A DNA stretch of 64,000 bases from Achatina immaculata (lineage: Eukaryota > Mollusca > Gastropoda > Stylommatophora > Achatinidae): assembly GCA_009760885.1 (NCBI GenBank), contig CM019719.1, positions 36,001,584-36,065,583 on the forward strand. Reading direction: 5' to 3'. Under the pieces are notes generated by a model. It did no database searches and was not told where the DNA came from. It was given only the letters and a program-made list of their open reading frames with translations. The translations under genes were made by a program, and so were the position numbers. Below are positions 9,211 to 21,100 of the stretch, piece by piece (position 1 is the stretch's first letter; each line of letters opens with the position of its first letter).

Positions 9211-12200
9211 AATGCTGAGGGTGTCAGCAGTGTTAGAGATGGCTATAGCAAAAAGGTTGAACTAGAGAACATACTTTTTGCAGAGCAGGTAAGTATATGC
9301 TGCATACAGGAGACATACCTAACCAAAGATGCCGCCTTTAAAATCAGAGGCTACCAGTGTTTTAGATCAGACCGACAGGACAGAAGAAAAGGAGGAGTAC
9401 TCACACTTGTTAAGAATAACATCAGCGCATGTCAGGTGGGAGTGTACATGGAAGGAGCTGAATACCAGATGATCCATCTAAAAAGTAGTAATACAGATTT
9501 CCACCTCCTTAACTATTACTGTCCTAATGACCGCCCACTTGCTTTAGGAACAATCCCACACAAAGAGAGACTGATGGTCTGTGGTGATTTTAACAGTCAT
9601 TCCCAGAGCTGGGGCTATGACCACATAGACAAGAGAGGAGAGGAAGTTGAGAGCTGGCAGGATGATAATGGACTTCTCCTGATCAACCAGCCAATGGATG
9701 CCCCAACATTTTACTCAAGGGCGTGGCATACAAAATCAACACCAGATTTGGCATTCCACTCTCCAGATCTGAAGTGGAACATTACACGTGAAGTTGGAAA
9801 ACAACTTGGAGGTCGCGACCATTGACCAGTCTTCCTGACAATAGAAAATGAACTCCTTAACACCAGTAACCCTCTCCCCAGATGGAACTATAAAAAAGCA
9901 AACTGGACAATGTACAGACATCGTACAGGTATCCTGGTTGGACAGCTGTCCATAGAAGGTAAGGATATTAACAGCATAGTGAAGGAATTCAATGCTTGTA
10001 TCCTTCAGGCCGCTCGTGAAACCATTCCCAGAGGAGCTCGCAGGGACTATAAACCATACTGGTCTAGTGAGCTGGGAAAACTCCATGATGACGTGGAAGC
10101 AGCTCGAAAGCAAGCAGAAAATAGACCATGCCAAGAACACCACAATAATTACCAACATTCTAAGGCCAAATTTCAGAGAGCAAAGCTGCAAGCCAGACGG
10201 GAAAGTTGGAGAGAGAAAACAGAGTCCCTAAACTTTGAAAAGGATGGAAGGAAACTGTGGAAACTAATCAAACAGTTAAATGATGAGAGTACTGGAAGAA
10301 GTACAAAGGTTACACTAATAGAGGATGGGAAAACTCTTACAGGTAAGCAGGTAGCAGACCACTTTGCTCGCATGTTTGCACAGGACTGCAACATTGATAT
10401 CCATCCAGAGAAGGAGCGTACAGTGCGCATCGAGCCACAGAAAGAGGAGGAACAAGTCAGAAAAGTGGAGGTCATGGATGCACCAATCACAGGCAGTGAG
10501 TTAGACCTAGCAGTTAGTAAACTGAAACCAAGGAAATCACCAGGACCAGATGGAGTGTCCAATGAAATGATCAAGAACCTGGGAATGGCAGCAATGGGAA
10601 AGCTATTGGATATTTTCAATATGTGCTGGAGCACAGGTAAGTTACCTCAAATCTGGAAGGAAGCAAGCATGATACCACTGCTAAAACCAGGGAAAAACAG
10701 TGATACTGCCTCCAGCTACAGGCCAATCAGTCTCACTAGCTGCCTCTGCAAAACGACGGAACGCATCATTGATCTGAGGCTAAAATGGTACCTAGAAAGT
10801 GAAAACCTTCTCGTTCCACAACAAGCAGGATTTAGGCAGTACTACAGTACGGAAGATCAAGTGACTTATCTCTCTCAAGAGATTGAGGATGCACTCCAAG
10901 AGAAAAACCTTGTACTAGCAGCGTGGATAGGCCTGAAGAAAGCTTTTGATAAAGTATGGAAAAAAGGTCTGCTGTGGAAACTAAGAAACTGCAATGTGAA
11001 TGGAAGACTGTACAACTGGATAAAGTCCTATTTACACAATAGAAGAGCTAGAGTAGTAATGGATGGACACAAAAGCCAGAAAGTACTTCTGCGACACGGT
11101 GTACCACAAGGAGGAGTCCTTTCACCTACACTATTCCTTGTATTCATTAATGACCTGGTCAAGGAACTTCCCTCTGGAATCAAAGCGGCACTGTATGCAG
11201 ATGATCTGGTCATGTGGTGTACAGATGAATATGCGACAGTTGCTATACAGAGACTCCAAAGAGCAGCAGACATCTTGACATCATGGACAAACAAATGGTG
11301 TGTAAGTATCAACACAGAGAAATCAAGTACCACTCTGTTCACCCTCTCATCTAAACAGAAAGCAGGTAAAATCTTTGTAAATGAAATACCCTTAAGGATG
11401 GACAACCAACGCACTTACTTAGGAGTGACTCTTGACTCAAAACTGACGTGGAAGCAACACATTAACAGTGCAGAAGCAAAAGCCAGAAGAAAACTAGCCA
11501 TATTAAGAAAATTGAGTGGAACCACATGGGGAGCTAGTGAAAGAATCCTCAAGAATGTATATCAGCAAAGTATTCTACCACATTTAGAATACGGCTCAAC
11601 ATCTTGGTGCACAGCATCAAACACTACGCTGCATAATCTAGACAAGGTTCAAAATCAGTCACTACGGATTATCACAGGTGCCATGAGGTCCACACCAATA
11701 GTAGAAATGCAGAAAATAGTTGGTGTTCAAGCGCTAAAGGAACGTAGAGACACAAAGGTCATGACCATGGGAGAAAAATTCCTTAGCTCTGTAAGCCATC
11801 CCCTGAAGGAGAGATTCAATAACTTTGCATTAGGACGGCTTAAAAGAAGCAGCTTCATTCATCAGGCCAAGCGTATGCGTAAGCTGATACCTGACCTTCC
11901 AACTGTAGTCGCTCCATTATCATCTGTACCAGAGCATACACCATGGAAAGAAGCAGATTATACACAAATAACTATTCAGACTGAAGTGAAAGGTGTGCAG
12001 AATGGTGAGATGCAGAGCAGTCTTGTAAGATCAACAGCCACACTTAGTGTTCTAGATGACAAATATCCATGTGACACCTGGATACGTGTGTATACAGATG
12101 GATCTGCACATAATGCCATAAAGAATGGAGGGGCAGGAGCATATATTGAATATCCAAACAACACCATTGACAAGATTTCCATACCCACTGGTAAATACTG

Positions 12201-12843
12201 CAACAACTTTGATGCAGAAGTTAGGGCAATTATTGCTGCAGTTGAAAAACTATCAGACTCCAGAATTGATACATGTCCTGTAGTAATTCTCACAGATGCA
12301 AGATCAGTACTGGAGGCTCTTCAGTGCAACAAACTACCAGACCTTAAGGATGCCTTGTCAAAAATTGGCTTACAACATGGAGTCACTTTGCAATGGATTC
12401 CCTCCCACTGTGGGATACCAGGCAATGAGAAAGCTGACCATCTGGCCAAAGAGGGCACTGAAATGGAGCAACCAGACATATCAATCACTTATAATCAGAA
12501 GAAAAGCATGATAAAAACCTACAGGAAGCCACAAACACCACCACATGATGACTATCACATGCTAAACAGAAAGGAATAAGTCACCATCTTCCGTCTCCGA
12601 ACAGGACACAGCCGACTCCGAAGTCATATGTATACAAAGTTTAAGGTTGGTACTACTAATCTATGTACATGTGCCCAGATGCCCCAAACTGTGGAACATA
12701 TCCTCCAGAACTGCATCAACTACAAGACACTGAGAAATAATTACTGGCCCAGTGAAACCACTAAAGAAGATAAGCTCTATGGTTCCATACATGAATTACA
12801 AAAAACAGTGAAATTTATCCAAGAGACAGGACTGCAGATATAG
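9211..12843 (+). pseudogene. I-like LINE ORF2: endonuclease, reverse transcriptase, RNase H
   Basis: One continuous reading frame broken only by stops at 9208-9210 (TGA where IMQWN is expected), 9823-9825 (TGA in GRDH*PVFLT, probably Arg) and 12577-12579 (TAA, probably Gln). Domains: APE endonuclease (CCIQETYL, VCGDFNSHS, 9300-9825), RT (10500-11300; QAGFRQYYSTEDQ, GVPQGGVLSPTLF, LYADDLVM), RNase H (12090-12460; VYTDGSAH, WIPSHCGIPGNEKADHLAK) and a C-terminal Cys/His segment (LCTCAQ...VEHILQNC). RT motif A reads WIGLKKAFD, where the family has IDL: the catalytic Asp is Gly. The element is therefore dead by both stops and an active-site change. Its stops look like transitions. Confidence 0.9.
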
Positions 12844-12885
12844 ACAGACAGTGCGAACGAAGAAGAAGAAGAAGATCCCAAATGT

Positions 12886-13716
12886 GTTCTATAGGTGACA
12901 GGTCCAGTGAAACTGCTGGCCATGGCAAGACAGTAATCTGATGCTGTTGAAAGTGGTCCCTGACCACACATGCGACATGTGGATGAGCGTTATCCTGCTG
13001 CAGTGTCATGCCTTGTCCATTAGCATCCAGAAATCCAGAAATGGCCTTACATGTCATGTAATGATTTTGTCCCTATATCGTAAACCTGTAAGGTTGCCAT
13101 TAAGGAAGACTAGGTTTGTTCGGTCAGCATAGGAAATTCCTCCCCAAACCATTACACTGCCTCCTCTCCTCCTATCCACCTCTAGCACACAGCTATTTGC
13201 AAAGCGTTCTCCTCTTCGCCTGTACACTAAAGCACGCCCATCATGGCTTTGCAGACAGAATCTGGACTCATCAGTAAATACAATCTGTCTCCACTGATGA
13301 TAGGGCCATGCTACGTGGTGCCTGGCCCAGGTCAAGCGGGTTTGTCTGTGGTGAACTGTCAGTACTGGTCTAACTGCAGGCCTATGAAGTAAGATATGTA
13401 CCTCTCTGAGTCTGTTCCTCACTGTCCTGCCCGACACATGTCTTAAGCCTGAAATGTTGCTGGTAGTCCATGTTGCTTGGAGAAACCTGTTATGAAGGTG
13501 CATGAGGTGGATGTAGCGGTCTTGTGCAAGGGTGGTAACTCATGGTCTATTGCTTCTATGGCGGTCAGCAACAGAACCATTTTGGTTAAAACAACTTTTA
13601 TGGCGTGATATTGTGTTTCTGTGAACATTAAAATGTTGAGATACTGCTGCTATTGTTGATCCAGCAATTAACATCCAAACGGCTATTTCTTGCTGATGTT
13701 CATTCAATCTTGGCAT
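12886..13716 (-). pseudogene. Tc1 transposase, main part (3' end at 7232-7317)
   Basis: ATG at 13716 (MPRLNEHQQEIAVW) begins a helix-turn-helix region (AAVSQHFNVHRNTISR). The catalytic domain shows FTDESRF, LQQDNAHPH and, next to the LINE insertion, LSPIEHIWDEL, the DDE signature of Tc1 transposases. Lesions are a TGA at 13540-13542 (probably from an Arg CGA), a frameshift near 13055 and the LINE insertion. The last codons and the TGA stop are in the left fragment near 7230. The transposase catalyses cut-and-paste at TA sites; this copy cannot encode a whole protein. Confidence 0.88.
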
Positions 13717-14025
13717 GATGAAAAAAAACGTTTATGTTGGAAACATACTCCTTTCTTCAATGATTACATGAAGAGATCTCTGAGAACAGAATTACACACT
13801 TACCCTCACTTTATCTATGGTTAGTAACCAATCATGGATCACTGCACGTGATTTAACTGGAGCTGTGGTTATCTCCCCATGAATAGTGCAATCAACTTTG
13901 TGCAGCATGGGGAAGTGGACAACACACAGACAAAACTTTGTGCCAAATTTGATTTCATTTCACTCATGACAACGTGACTGGTGCGCTTGACACCACTGCA
14001 CTCTTATGTTTTTTCAGTGAGTATA

Positions 14026-14356
14026 TGTTTGCATTACTGCTTTCATGCAATTCAGGAAGTCTAGAAATGAACTGATAACATAAATTTCTTGATCATATTT
14101 TCATAATATTGAATCTTCTTTTTTAAAAGACCATGTCTCAAAAATAAAAAAAATCTTTTCCTTCTTTGCGTAAGAATCCATGAAATTGTTCATGATGACT
14201 GCACGTAGCATGGGAGCACCATTCCAAATCAGAATTTGTGAATTATACATTCCAAGCACCAATATATAAAAATACAAGTATGTACTATTTGTTCACAGGA
14301 AATAACAAAAATAATTGTTTTAAAATATTATTTCCTCGCATAATGTTACAATTTAC
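14026..14356 (-). other. Intronic sequence with an uncertain HECT-like frame
   Basis: On the minus strand around 14150-14275 an open stretch reads ILVLGMYNSQILIW and continues for about 45 codons. It is distantly like the HECT segment ICGLAIYN expected next in HERC. The only good acceptor (aaatag near 14297) puts it out of phase with the previous exon and the DLHFP motif is absent. I leave it unassigned. Confidence 0.2.
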
Positions 14357-14452
14357 CAAGGAGTTGAACCAGACAAGGTTTGAAACTTCATCTGTTGTGA
14401 ACATGTTGTATTCAGGGTTCATCACTTCTTGAAACAGAAGCAGAAAGAACTC
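14357..14452 (-). CDS. HERC-like exon, HECT N-lobe (residues 492-523), last one recognised
   Basis: A 96-bp exon from an aaatag acceptor to a TTG/GTAAAT donor, phase 0. It encodes EFFLLLFQEVMNPEYNMFTT and then VSNLVWFNSL, matching HERC4 EFFLLIMRELLDPKYGMF and LIWFSDK. The following HECT exons (GLAIYN-type segment, C-lobe) were not securely found. The sequence to the left is dominated by a Tc1/LINE nest and RTE pair, so they probably lie beyond the window. Confidence 0.9.
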
Positions 14453-15470
14453 CTATTTTGAGGAAATAATTTTTTAAATAAAATTGTTAATCTGTGAGGT
14501 CATATGGAAAGTGGTTAAATAGTTTGAAGTTTTCATAAGTTTTATCTGGTGATAAGATTATTTTTTTTTATGCAAAAAATATATCTAAATCCCTTCACGA
14601 GTAACAAAATTGATTTTAAAGCAAATTTTATTTTTTTAAAAAAACTGAATTTTAAAAAATTATTGCTATTCCACTAGAAATAGCTACAGCAAAAGTTGTA
14701 GATAGTTTTTAAACATTCAGTCAATGAGAAATAATTTTTAAAAAAAATATGTACTGTATATAAATAAATTGTGGCTAGTTATTCTTAAACTTTGGATGAA
14801 TATAAGTGATATATATGGTAGAGCAGAAACACCTGATGAATCTGAAATAGGAATTATAGGTGCTAAAAGGCTGACAATGCTGCCCCACATGTTACCACGT
14901 GATAGTCTCTGTTTTGGAGTTTAGTTGCCATAGAGTACTGGATTGTGAGATATTTATTTGAATAAAGTCTGTAATGGCTGCTCTATGGCAGTTTTGTAGG
15001 CAGTTCAGTCAACACAATGTGCCATCATGCAACACTGTTCTTATGTGGGTATTTGGGTATCAAAGTTTCAAGAAGGTGGTTCTGCCCACCAGGGCAACAT
15101 GGATCCGTTCATACAGAGAAAAATACTGCTTGAGTGTTAAAATGCAGTCACCCAAGCTCAAGTGTTAAAATGCAGTCACCCAAAGTCCAAGAAGGTCTAT
15201 TACAAATCATATACTGCAACTCTGAACCTATTAAGATGAAGTGTTTCTGGCTTACTTAACAAGTTACCTATTCATTCCTACAAAATTTAATTGTACAGTT
15301 ATTGATAGATCAACATAAAAAAAACAAAGAATTGAAAGCAAGCTGTACAGCCACACTAAGTCTGTTGCAAAATGAGCCTGAAATGTTGGACAATTTCTTT
15401 TAATCTATATTGTACACATTTTTATCTTCACTGTTCAGTCAACAAGTAAAAACACCACTATTTAACAGCT

Positions 15471-15575
15471 TCAGCAGCAGCTTTTGCATAATCTGAAATT
15501 AACTGTTTGGTAAACTTTGTCCTCATCTTGCATAATTCAGCCATATTTCTTTGAAGATCTTGATGATAATATATC
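15471..15575 (-). other. Possible terminal-exon or retrocopy fragment
   Basis: Downstream of an atcatcaag that could serve as acceptor, a minus-strand frame of about 33 codons reads QRNMAELCKMRTKFTKQLIS and then DYAKAAAEAVK before a TAG. The Ala-rich, Lys-rich composition looks protein-like and unlike the flanking AT-rich DNA. An AATAAA is present about 500 bp further on the minus strand. It lies inside a HERC intron. I do not recognise the protein. Confidence 0.25.
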
Positions 15576-15904
15576 AACAGTTATGAGCTGAACACTACAC
15601 AAACATGATAATCAGCTTCTTTGCCCTAAGGATTAATTTGCAGATATGTACTGGCCATCCTGTTCTCTAGACATTCCCCTTCCAGATTTTTTCTCCGTGG
15701 GGGTTAAAGGGTGTTGTGTACACTACAAAAACCAGCCACACACTGAATGATCTCAAACAATGCACAGCACAACAGACTGCAAACATCACACAGGATATGC
15801 TACAGTGGGTAATGTTGGGCTTCCAAATTTGACACCAGAAATGTGTGCAGCATAATGGAGACCATCTGAAAGGCATAATTTTTAAGCACACACACAAGTA
15901 AGTA

Positions 15905-16172
15905 AAGTAAAAAGTAAAGGTAATCCTGTCATGCCTTAGAGGCACATAGGGATATGGTGTTAGTGCCTATATTTTCGTTGACTTGTCAGCACACTAAAGG
16001 GTGATATGGTCAGTATCACGCCTGGCCGTCTTTCCTTCCCCAACTCCAGAAGAAGTCGGATACCCATTTCTACAGCTGGGTGACTGGGGTGCCTTCAGCT
16101 GGATTTGAACCCTCGACCTTTGCCATTAGAGACCAGTGCACTAACCACTTCACCACTCAGCAGGCAGATAAT
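15905..16172 (-). repeat. tRNA-derived SINE-like element
   Basis: On the minus strand the 5' part looks tRNA-like: a TGGTGAAGTGG box A-like motif and GGTTCAAATCC, close to the pol III B box. A body with GGCCAGGCGTGATACTGACC follows, then a tail with repeated TTACCTTTACTTTTTAC. The body and tail are shared with the repeat at 25640-25890. No acceptor-stem pairing suited to a functional tRNA was seen. Confidence 0.75.
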
Positions 16173-16347
16173 TTTCTACTCAAGACAATTCTCTTCTCGC
16201 CAGAATTAATGGTTCATTAGTACAAAGTGATGACTATTTATTTCATTTTGAAAAACCATCAGGTGTTTCTGTTTTACCCTCTGTGTGTGTGTGTGTGTAC
16301 ACACAAGCAAGTGATACAAAGATTTCTTTAACACAATTTAAACCAAC

Positions 16348-16389
16348 CTTTGTGACACCAAGACCTCCAGCTTCCTCTTTAAATCCAAC
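16348..16389 (-). CDS. HERC-like exon, HECT N-lobe (residues 478-491)
   Basis: A 42-bp exon from a tgccag acceptor to an AAG/GTTGGT donor, phase 0. It encodes VGFKEEAGGLGVTK, the counterpart of VGEDAVDAGGVRK. The GG turn is typical of HECT N-lobes. Confidence 0.85.
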
Positions 16390-16655
16390 CTGGCATAAAA
16401 AACAAAAACAGTCTCTGCTCTAAGCAAAGTGCAAGGATAACTACACAGTAAAGTCAAGCATTTAAAAATACTAGTAAGATTACCTTCTGAATATAATGCA
16501 ACTGAATAATCTGGATAATACAAACTTTTATCACTTTAATTTACCTCAATGTTTTATCTCTTTTTTTTTTTTTAAACTAGATCTCTCTCTCTCTTGCCCT
16601 CTCTATAAACAGGGCTTAAAGGTCACAAACTGTGTGAAAACTTTTCATCACTAAC

Positions 16656-16808
16656 CGTTAAATGTTTCTTCAGGCTTTTAGGGGGAGTTGTTTTAATCTG
16701 CTCAAATGCATCATTGATCAGACTTTGTCGAGAAACAGAAAGGAAAAGCTCACGCATAAACCAGGGAATAAAAGACCAATCAAATGGAAATTCTTGGTAA
16801 ACTACAAC
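16656..16808 (-). CDS. HERC-like exon, HECT N-lobe (residues 427-477)
   Basis: A 153-bp exon from a ccacag acceptor to an ACG/GTTAGT donor, phase 0. It encodes FIPWFMRELFLSVSRQSLIN followed by DAFEQIKTTPPKSLKKHLT. It aligns with HERC4 CLILVVRRENIVGDAMEVLR and the KKPLKV stretch. Confidence 0.85.
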
Positions 16809-18102
16809 CTGTGGATTGATGAATCGTTTGTTATACAGAGAGCGTAGAAAACTGTGATCATACTGGCAAACTTACATTAATCTAAATCAGACATTTTAAA
16901 GTCTACCTAAAGACTTTGAGAAGAATGCAGATGCAAACAATAATGTTGGAACATTTCATCAGATATCAGTACTCTAGGTATGTGTGAAAAAAGCTCGATA
17001 GTATACAGTATTGAATATCTAAAAGTGGGAATTGATGAATCAATACTGACTCAATTTCTTTGGATTCAATGCTTGGTAGTTACATTACTGCTCCTACTTG
17101 TCAGTTTTCACCTGTGCTACAAAATTCATGCAATGCTGAGGTCTCACTTCAGCTAAGGAGGTTTAAGAACGTGTGGGATAATCCTGAGTGTGATGATTGC
17201 AATCCTTTAACAGTTTTGCAAAGTTTAAAATATTACAAGTAAAACACTATGGGATTTTTTTTAAGGGTTTGCAATACTAGTATAAAAGTTAACTCCCTTG
17301 TTGTTTTTATAGTAGTTAAACTTTGGGGGTGATCTTCCCAAGTTAACTGTGCAGAACCTTCAGCTGCAAAAAATTTCGTGTGTTGTGTTTCACAGCAGCA
17401 TGGGAACTGTCAGGAAAGTCTGAAGGTTGAATTTCTGACTGAAAGAGATTAAAGAGTCTGCCTCCAGTTTCAGAAGAGAGCAGTCCTGTTTTCATTCTAG
17501 TCATGGTGTAAATGTCTTCACAAGCAGGAGGCTAACTGTGTCTTCAAGAGATTTTTTTGTGTGTGTTATGGTGGAACCTACTGGCCATTGTCACTTTCGC
17601 CAGTGTTATTTGTGTTCTATGTATTTCTACCAGCAGGTTGAGATGTATAAACTAATATTTCATCCATCATCAAGAATTTCATCATTGTCCTGTTTCACAA
17701 ATTTATGTTTTTTGACTACAGCTTTTGATTTGCTCTACCACATACAGTTCAACTGTGAGATGTCTGAACTTGGTCCTGTTATGAACTCATTTTACAGGAA
17801 ATTGTAACTTCCATCATGAGTGTGACATTGTGTTTTTTTTTTTCATTAAATTACTTCACCATCTGACACACTCACAGAAAATTATTGGAGTCTGTCACAC
17901 CCATGAGAACATAATTTTTCTTTGACATAAAAAAATGCATGGGAAATGAGAGAAGGGTCTACTGTATTTCCTCAGGATTCACAAAAAGTGTTCGTATTTA
18001 AAAAGTCTATGGGTGTGTGTTATCTCTGGGCTTATTTTCTTTATACAGTGAAAGTATAATGCGTTACATGGAAGTACTACCAGGAATTTCAGTTCGTTTA
18101 TT
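16809..18102. other. Intron of HERC-like gene, no gene recognised
   Basis: AT-rich sequence with scattered short frames in all phases. None has an RCC1/HECT or transposon signature. Confidence 0.5.
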
Positions 18103-21100
18103 TTTCCATGTCCCTTGTGGAACCTTGCCTCCCTAATAGCACTCTTGTAGGCCTCTCAGTTGTGAGCAAGACAGCATGCTGCTGATGCATCCATTTGCAG
18201 ATCATCAACGATGTCTTGCAGCCATCTTCATTTTGGTCTTCCTCTCTTTCTTTTTCCCATTATGCATCCTTCTAAGACAGTTTTCTCTAGATTATCATGA
18301 TGTTTAATGTGTCCACAATATTTAAGTTTTCTCTGTTTAATACTCTTTACTAGCCAGCCTTCTTCAATATTAAGTTCTTGTAGTATGGATATATTTGTTC
18401 TTTTTTGTGTTTGTTTTGTCATTTGTCATCAATTTAATTTTCTTCGCATTAAGATAGAGGTTTTGTTCTTCACTGTTCTTACGGACTGACATAATTAGTT
18501 TTTCCATTCCTTTTTGTGTTGTGGACAGTAATACTGTGTCATTAGCATATCTAATCTCTGGTATTTCATAACCTCCAATTGTTATGGCATTGTAATATTC
18601 TTTGTCTACATCTTCTCTAACATTCCTCATTATATTTTCAGTATACAAGTTAAATAAATGAGGTGACAATATGCACCCCTGACGGACCCCTTGTTTTATG
18701 TCAAACCAAGTTGTTGTTTCACTATTTATTCTTACTGCTGCTTGTTGTTCTAGATAACAGTGATGTTAACTGTATCAAATGTGTTGGAAATCCCATTTTT
18801 TCCATTATTTCCCAGTTTCTGGTGTTGTACACAGTCAAATGCCTTTCTTATATCTTATATCTTTCCCGTGCCGTTAAACATCACATAGGGCTCGCAAAGT
18901 AGTTCGCCAATTTTTCCTGTCTTCGGCGAGTCTTTCAACCTCATCAAAGGATTTTATGCCTGTTAATTTGGCCTCTCTTAACAATGTCCTCTTCAGAGTT
19001 TCACACGGTCTGCCTCTTTTTCTTTGGCTTGTTGTGTTCCATTTGATAGCTTGTTTTGGGATTCTCTGATCAGTTTTTCTCATCACATGACCAACATATG
19101 TCCATCGACTTTTCCTGATCACCCATGAGACTGGTTGTTGTTCAATCATCTGTCTTATCTCTGCATTGCTCTTGAATTCATTCCACTTGATGCTGGGTAT
19201 TTTCCTTCGGCATTTGTTTTCAAAAGAGTCCAATTTCTTTTCTATTGCTTTAGTTGTTTTCCAGCTTTGGCATGCATAAATGAGGGTGGATATTACATTT
19301 GAATTGAATAGTCTTAACTTGGTTTTTGTGCTTATAACTTAGTTCCATATGTTCTCAAGATTCTTGAAGATTGATGCTGCTTTTGCAGTTCTAACTTCCT
19401 TTCTGGTGTCACCATCCTGGTCTATGTAGCTGCCAAGCAATTGATTGACTTCTTCAATATCTGTCCATTCTACGTGTATTTTTCCATTCTGATTAATGGG
19501 AAGTTTCATTATTTTTGTTTTGTCCTTGTTAATTTCAAGTCCTATTTTGCTAGCCAGTGAAGACAGGCTATTTGTTTTTTCTTGCATGAAATTCACATTG
19601 TTATTGATAAGAGTTATGTCATCAGCAAAATCAAGATCTTCTTGTTGGGTCCCATGTACCCAGTCAATACCTGTGTTACCTGTGCAGCATTTTTAAATTA
19701 TGAAGTCTATTGTAATTCCAAAAAGCAAAAGAGACATTATACATCCTTGTTTCATGCCTGTTTCAATCTGGAACCATTCACTAATCTCTTCTTCTGTTTT
19801 GACTACACAAACATATCCATTGTAGAAGTCCTTAATGATGTTGACAGTTTTAGATGGTATTCCATATAGATTTAAAATTCTCCATAATGAATCTCAGTGT
19901 ATGCTATCAAATGCCTTTTTCAAGTCTATGAAGTTCAGTATTAATGGTTTCTGCTTTTCAATATGTTCTTCAAGTATTATTCTGAGAGTAAAGATCTGGT
20001 CGAGACAGCTTCTCCCTTTTCGAAATCCTGCTTGTTCTTCTCTCATTGTGGTATCCACCATATCTTTAAGTCCATTCAAAATGACCCTGCAAAATACTTT
20101 TGACACAACTGATATTAAGGTTACTCCTCTCCAATTGTTACAGTCAATAAGGTTGCCTTTTTTCTTTTGGAATTTTAACAATGATTCCTTTTTTTCATTT
20201 AGAAGGGACCTTTTCTTCTTTCCAAATCTTGTTAAACATTCTCTGTAGTTGTCTCATGTTGTCACTATTGATAGCTTTTAGCATTTCGTCTGTTATTTCA
20301 TCTTCACCTGCAGCTTTGTTGTTAGCCATTAAATTCACTGCTGTTTCAATTTCATGCAATGTAATTTCATCTAGGTTGACATTTAGTTGTGGGGCTGGTA
20401 AGTCAGTTTCAAGATTTAACAATTCTTTTGGGTGTGGTCGATTAAGTACTTCTTGGAAGTGTTCAGCCCATCTTTGCTTTTGGTCTTTACTTGATGTTAA
20501 TAGGGTTTCCGTTTTGCTAAGGATTGGTTTTTCTTTAGATGTAATGGTACCTGTTAACCTCTTTTGTATGTTATATAAAGTTTTGCTGTCTCCTGTTTTT
20601 GCTGCTTTTTCTGCCTCTTTCGCCATATTGTCTATGTATTCTCTTTTATCCCTTCTAGCTGAACTTTTTACTTTCTTGAGTAGTTTATAAAGGATAAATA
20701 TAGATTCACATTAAACTCTCTGCATTTCTCTATTATTAATCTTATATTGAATATATAATCTCTTGATCCTTTTCCTTGCCTGAAACCATCTTGGACCATA
20801 ATGACTTCTTCTTCTATTTTCTTACAAAGTCTACCCATTATGATTTTTAACAGAATTTTACTGGCATGACTAATCAGGGCAACAGTTCTGTAGTTTGTGC
20901 ATGATTTCAGGTTACCCTTTTTTTGGCAGTGCTATAAATACAGTCTTTTCCATTCTTTTGGCCAAATACCTGAATGCCATATCTTTTTACATAGTGCACG
21001 ATAGATTGTTGCACATTTCTTTTCTCCTGCTTTAATAAGTTAAGCTGTTATCTCATCATATCCTGGTGATTTACCATTTTTCAGATTCTTTATTGCCCAT

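Larger units (their letters stand above)
7318..12874 (+). mobile_element. I/Nimb-like LINE with RNase H, interrupted by a family A copy
   Basis: Inserted in the Tc1 with the 11-bp duplication ATCCCAAATGT on both sides. The 3' end is a short (GAA)n run at 12859-12874. Inside it, 8072-9135 is a separate family A insertion flanked by GAGAGTAGAGCT. The 5' part (7318-8071) should hold ORF1 (gag-like); it has only short broken frames and no clear zinc knuckle. ORF2 follows at 9211-12843. Confidence 0.88.
7092..14023 (-). mobile_element. Tc1/mariner transposon, split by a nested LINE
   Basis: Terminal inverted repeats match imperfectly: left TATACTCACGAAAAAAAA from 7090, right (reverse complement) TATACTCACTGAAAAAACAT from 14025, with TA at both ends. 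Taking out 7318-12885 leaves about 1.36 kb, the usual Tc1 length. The interrupting LINE duplicates ATCCCAAATGT (7307-7317 and 12875-12885), and the transposase C-terminus (WDELDHRLRRRHNRPG) continues across the break. Confidence 0.9.

Noticed and set aside
15667..15945. 92-codon minus frame rich in Cys
   Set aside because: Partly overlaps the SINE tail and shows no regular cysteine spacing or signal peptide; probably chance.
16085..16165. Possible functional tRNA gene
   Set aside because: It has A- and B-box-like motifs, but the segment continues into a SINE body and tail and no clean acceptor stem is seen.
17538..17807. 89-codon plus frame in a HERC intron
   Set aside because: No similarity to a known family, no splice or promoter context, and length expected by chance in this composition.
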